Positions 57,824 to 64,000 of a stretch of DNA of 64,000 nucleotides are shown piece by piece. A program made the position numbers and the translations under genes. Numbering within the stretch: the first letter of the stretch is position 1; each line of letters starts with the position of its first letter. The DNA comes from Amorphochlora amoebiformis (taxonomy: Eukaryota > Cercozoa > Chlorarachniophyceae): NCBI GenBank assembly GCA_054601695.1, contig BAAHQB010000220.1, positions 1 to 64,000 on the forward strand. Direction: 5' to 3'. Below the pieces are notes generated by a model that was given only the letters and a program-made list of their open reading frames with translations, had not been told where the DNA came from and did no database searches.

Positions 57824-57904
57824 CTACCGCAGGTGACGAATGAAAACTTCATCCCTGTCGGAGATTGGAAGCAACGGCTTCTTGGAGCGAGCTCAAGTCC
57901 TTAG
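46408..57904 (+). CDS. FNBP4: FNBP4-like protein with two WW domains (21 exons)
   Basis: Exons: 46408-46576, 46658-46803, 46997-47125, 47273-47356, 47466-47575, 47928-47995, 48696-48811, 49188-49252, 50216-50266, 50687-50736, 51235-51295, 51759-51873, 52891-53130, 53852-53896, 54131-54157, 54667-54732, 55995-56069, 56343-56375, 56434-56495, 56794-56881, 57833-57904. They total 1872 nt (623 residues plus stop), and all phases join. WW1 spans about residues 89-115 (W89, YYW 101-103, W112, P115) and WW2 about 244-270 (W244, YYW 256-258, W267, P270). They are separated by a charged coiled segment ([18 protein letters not shown]). An SR-like [12 protein letters not shown] follows, then a Pro-rich part, then a C-terminus with KWAAVQRD and [19 protein letters not shown], ending in [18 protein letters not shown] near the start and the C-terminal KW..VQ/EEWK..QL/DW motifs recall formin-binding protein 4. 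WW domains bind proline-rich ligands; a splicing or actin link is inference. The first ATG in frame is 46408. Confidence 0.78.
48288..48470 (+). repeat. Two acceptor echoes of FNBP4-like exon 7
   Basis: gcgtag/GAGCCGTTAAGAGCAAGATG (48292) and gcgtag/GAGCTGTTAATCCCAAGACG (48416) repeat the acceptor and first ~38 bases of exon 7 (real start 48696), each ending in CGTGACAGTATA or CGTCACAGTATA. They include only the first arginine-rich residues before the WW2 core. Confidence 0.88.
50760..50822 (+). repeat. 11-bp tandem repeat TGATATACATC
   Basis: Five perfect copies of TGATATACATC follow the exon 10 donor in FNBP4-like intron 10. It is a simple minisatellite with no coding role. Confidence 0.9.
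51420..51758 (+). repeat. Echoes of FNBP4-like exon 11 donor and exon 12 acceptor
   Basis: AACATGATGGCGAACCGAAG (51425) is a decayed copy of the exon 11 end. From 51638, two ~68-bp direct copies of taacacag/ACTGAGGAATATTCCTGA to ATGTGCGT precede the real exon 12 at 51759. Here the spacer (ATTATTGAAATCAATAAAA) is not TA, so echoes do not need TA tracts. Confidence 0.85.
53131..53172 (+). repeat. TTAGGG array at a splice donor
   Basis: FNBP4-like exon 13 ends ATTGAG and the intron begins GTGGGTTAGGG, followed by five TTAGGG units. A G-rich telomere-type repeat therefore forms the donor side of this intron. Three GGGGGTATGTATGTTATATA-type repeats follow to about 53400. Confidence 0.9.
54838..54885 (+). 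repeat. Donor echo of FNBP4-like exon 16
   Basis: AAAGTCTTGCGGATTCTTAT to GAAACG/gtacat is an exact repeat of the last ~42 bases and donor of exon 16 (54667-54732). Confidence 0.92.
55430..55882 (+). repeat. Three acceptor echoes of FNBP4-like exon 17
   Basis: Copies near 55434, 55662 and 55824 repeat ttcag/GCGAGTAGCAGTAATATGG through GCTAGAAAGC. The farthest (55434) has lost the acceptor context and differs most. The second carries an in-frame stop (GGAGGTATAGG), and the third is near-identical to the real exon (55995). Confidence 0.9.
56950..57585 (+). repeat. Seven donor echoes of FNBP4-like exon 20
   Basis: GGAAAAAACAACAACTCTCC to GCAGCG/gttata recurs near 56958, 57053, 57150, 57239, 57480 and 57540, with a truncated copy at 57420. 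Most are exact, differing by one base (GAAGAAACAAC, GAAAAAATAAC). They follow the real exon 56794-56881. Confidence 0.93.
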
Positions 57905-58608
57905 CAACGCATTCTACTAATTCTGGCCAGTCTAGAGACATTTATCTGGATTATCGTTGCATATCGCTGCTCGTGCGGAGTCACGGCGGCCCAATTTGCG
58001 GATGTTCGTGATCACCCGTAGATACTCATTATACATGCAGTTACCTTAATCAATGATCTATCGATATAATCAAGTCGAAGGTACGATTATAGAAAGTTGA
58101 TTGTACATCCCTAGACTAGCTAGATTCTGTGGCGTCGAATATGGCCCGAGAATAATAGATAGGTCCTAGAGGTCGATCGGACTTAGAGAGCGACTATATC
58201 AATCAAGTGGAAGGTACCAACCATAGTCTCTATATATAGATATACTGTGTTTAATTCATACCTGCTACTAGACTACAATTATATTCCGCTATTATGTATC
58301 GGATATTTAGTATTATCAAAGTAATACCCACTAGACCCAGCCATGGTAATAGTTCATGTAGCCAATAGTGCAAGTATGTAGAGCTTATCCACGATCCGAG
58401 ATATAGTCACGGTAATCAATTTCAATGGCAGTACACTTACTTATCTCAGCTGAGCATATCTAGATATGTCTAGAATTCCTGCACGTAATCAGCTAGAATG
58501 CAGCTAGATGTCCAACTCAGCTCTTCATATATGTAAACGCGCACTTTCGCATCTATGCCGTCCGATAGTGTCTATAACTAGAAAAGAGACTAGAGGCGAA
58601 AAAATAGA
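57905..58608. other. Tail-to-tail intergenic region, FNBP4-like to aminopeptidase
   Basis: About 700 bp of ordinary, non-repetitive sequence between two stop codons facing each other. I saw no exon, RNA gene or repeat. GATATAATCAAGTCGAAGGTAC (58065) and TATCAATCAAGTGGAAGGTACC (58197) are a weak internal duplication. Confidence 0.65.
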
Positions 58609-63963
<5,355 letters not shown>

Positions 63964-63968
63964 CTAAA

Positions 63969-64000
63969 CATTAGGGTTAGGGTTAGGGTTAGGGTTGGGG
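63969..64000 (-). repeat. CCCTAA-sense array at the right edge
   Basis: Four TTAGGG units (plus strand) directly precede, in minus-strand sense, the acceptor ATGTTTAG/GGTGATG of exon 63905-63963. The array continues off the window. Confidence 0.85.

Noticed and set aside
57905-58608. A possible extra small gene or RNA gene between the FNBP4-like gene and the aminopeptidase
   Set aside because: No open frame, tRNA-like cloverleaf or splice pair could be supported on either strand.

Overview
This window is nuclear DNA from a eukaryote with extremely intron-rich genes. Every gene is split by GT-AG spliceosomal introns, and nearly all non-coding space is simple sequence: long (TA)n tracts, pyrimidine or purine tracts, and telomere-type CCCTAA/TTAGGG arrays. 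A microbial eukaryote (protist) is my best guess, from the tiny exons and repeat-swollen introns. I cannot place the lineage from sequence alone.

Five protein genes can be read, strictly alternating in strand. (1) A left-edge fragment of the vacuolar sorting protein VPS18/Pep3 (-, up to 500). (2) UTP21/WDR36, a two-propeller WD40 protein of the small-subunit processome (+, 747-43899). I resolved it into 45 exons totalling 3030 nt (1009 residues plus stop) inside 43.2 kb, so about 93% of the gene is intron. (3) Ribosomal protein eL33 (RPL35A; -, 45253-46244, three exons, 128 residues). (4) An FNBP4-like protein with two WW domains (+, 46408-57904, 21 exons, 623 residues). (5) The C-terminal exons of an M17 leucyl aminopeptidase (-, 58609-63963, continuing off the right edge). 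VPS18/UTP21 and eL33/FNBP4 are head-to-head over gaps of about 250 and 160 bp. UTP21/eL33 and FNBP4/aminopeptidase are tail-to-tail. UTP21 and eL33 both serve ribosome production; the others are housekeeping genes with no obvious shared pathway.

The most unusual feature is what I call exon-edge echoes. In most large introns, the splice junction of the neighbouring real exon (acceptor plus first 20-60 coding bases, or last coding bases plus donor) is repeated 1 to 29 times with TA tracts between copies. Acceptor echoes lie upstream of the real exon and donor echoes downstream. Copies far from the exon are usually the most decayed. One intron (12.7-15.7 kb) has 29 decoy acceptors. Donor echoes of UTP21 exon 30 also occur in inverted orientation in an earlier intron. 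In three genes the introns hold telomere-type arrays oriented, or placed, so that the sense strand repeats CTAAC, a branch-point-like motif, before acceptors.

All exons were placed by eye from protein-family knowledge, splice consensus and reading-phase continuity. No alignment or transcript data were available.
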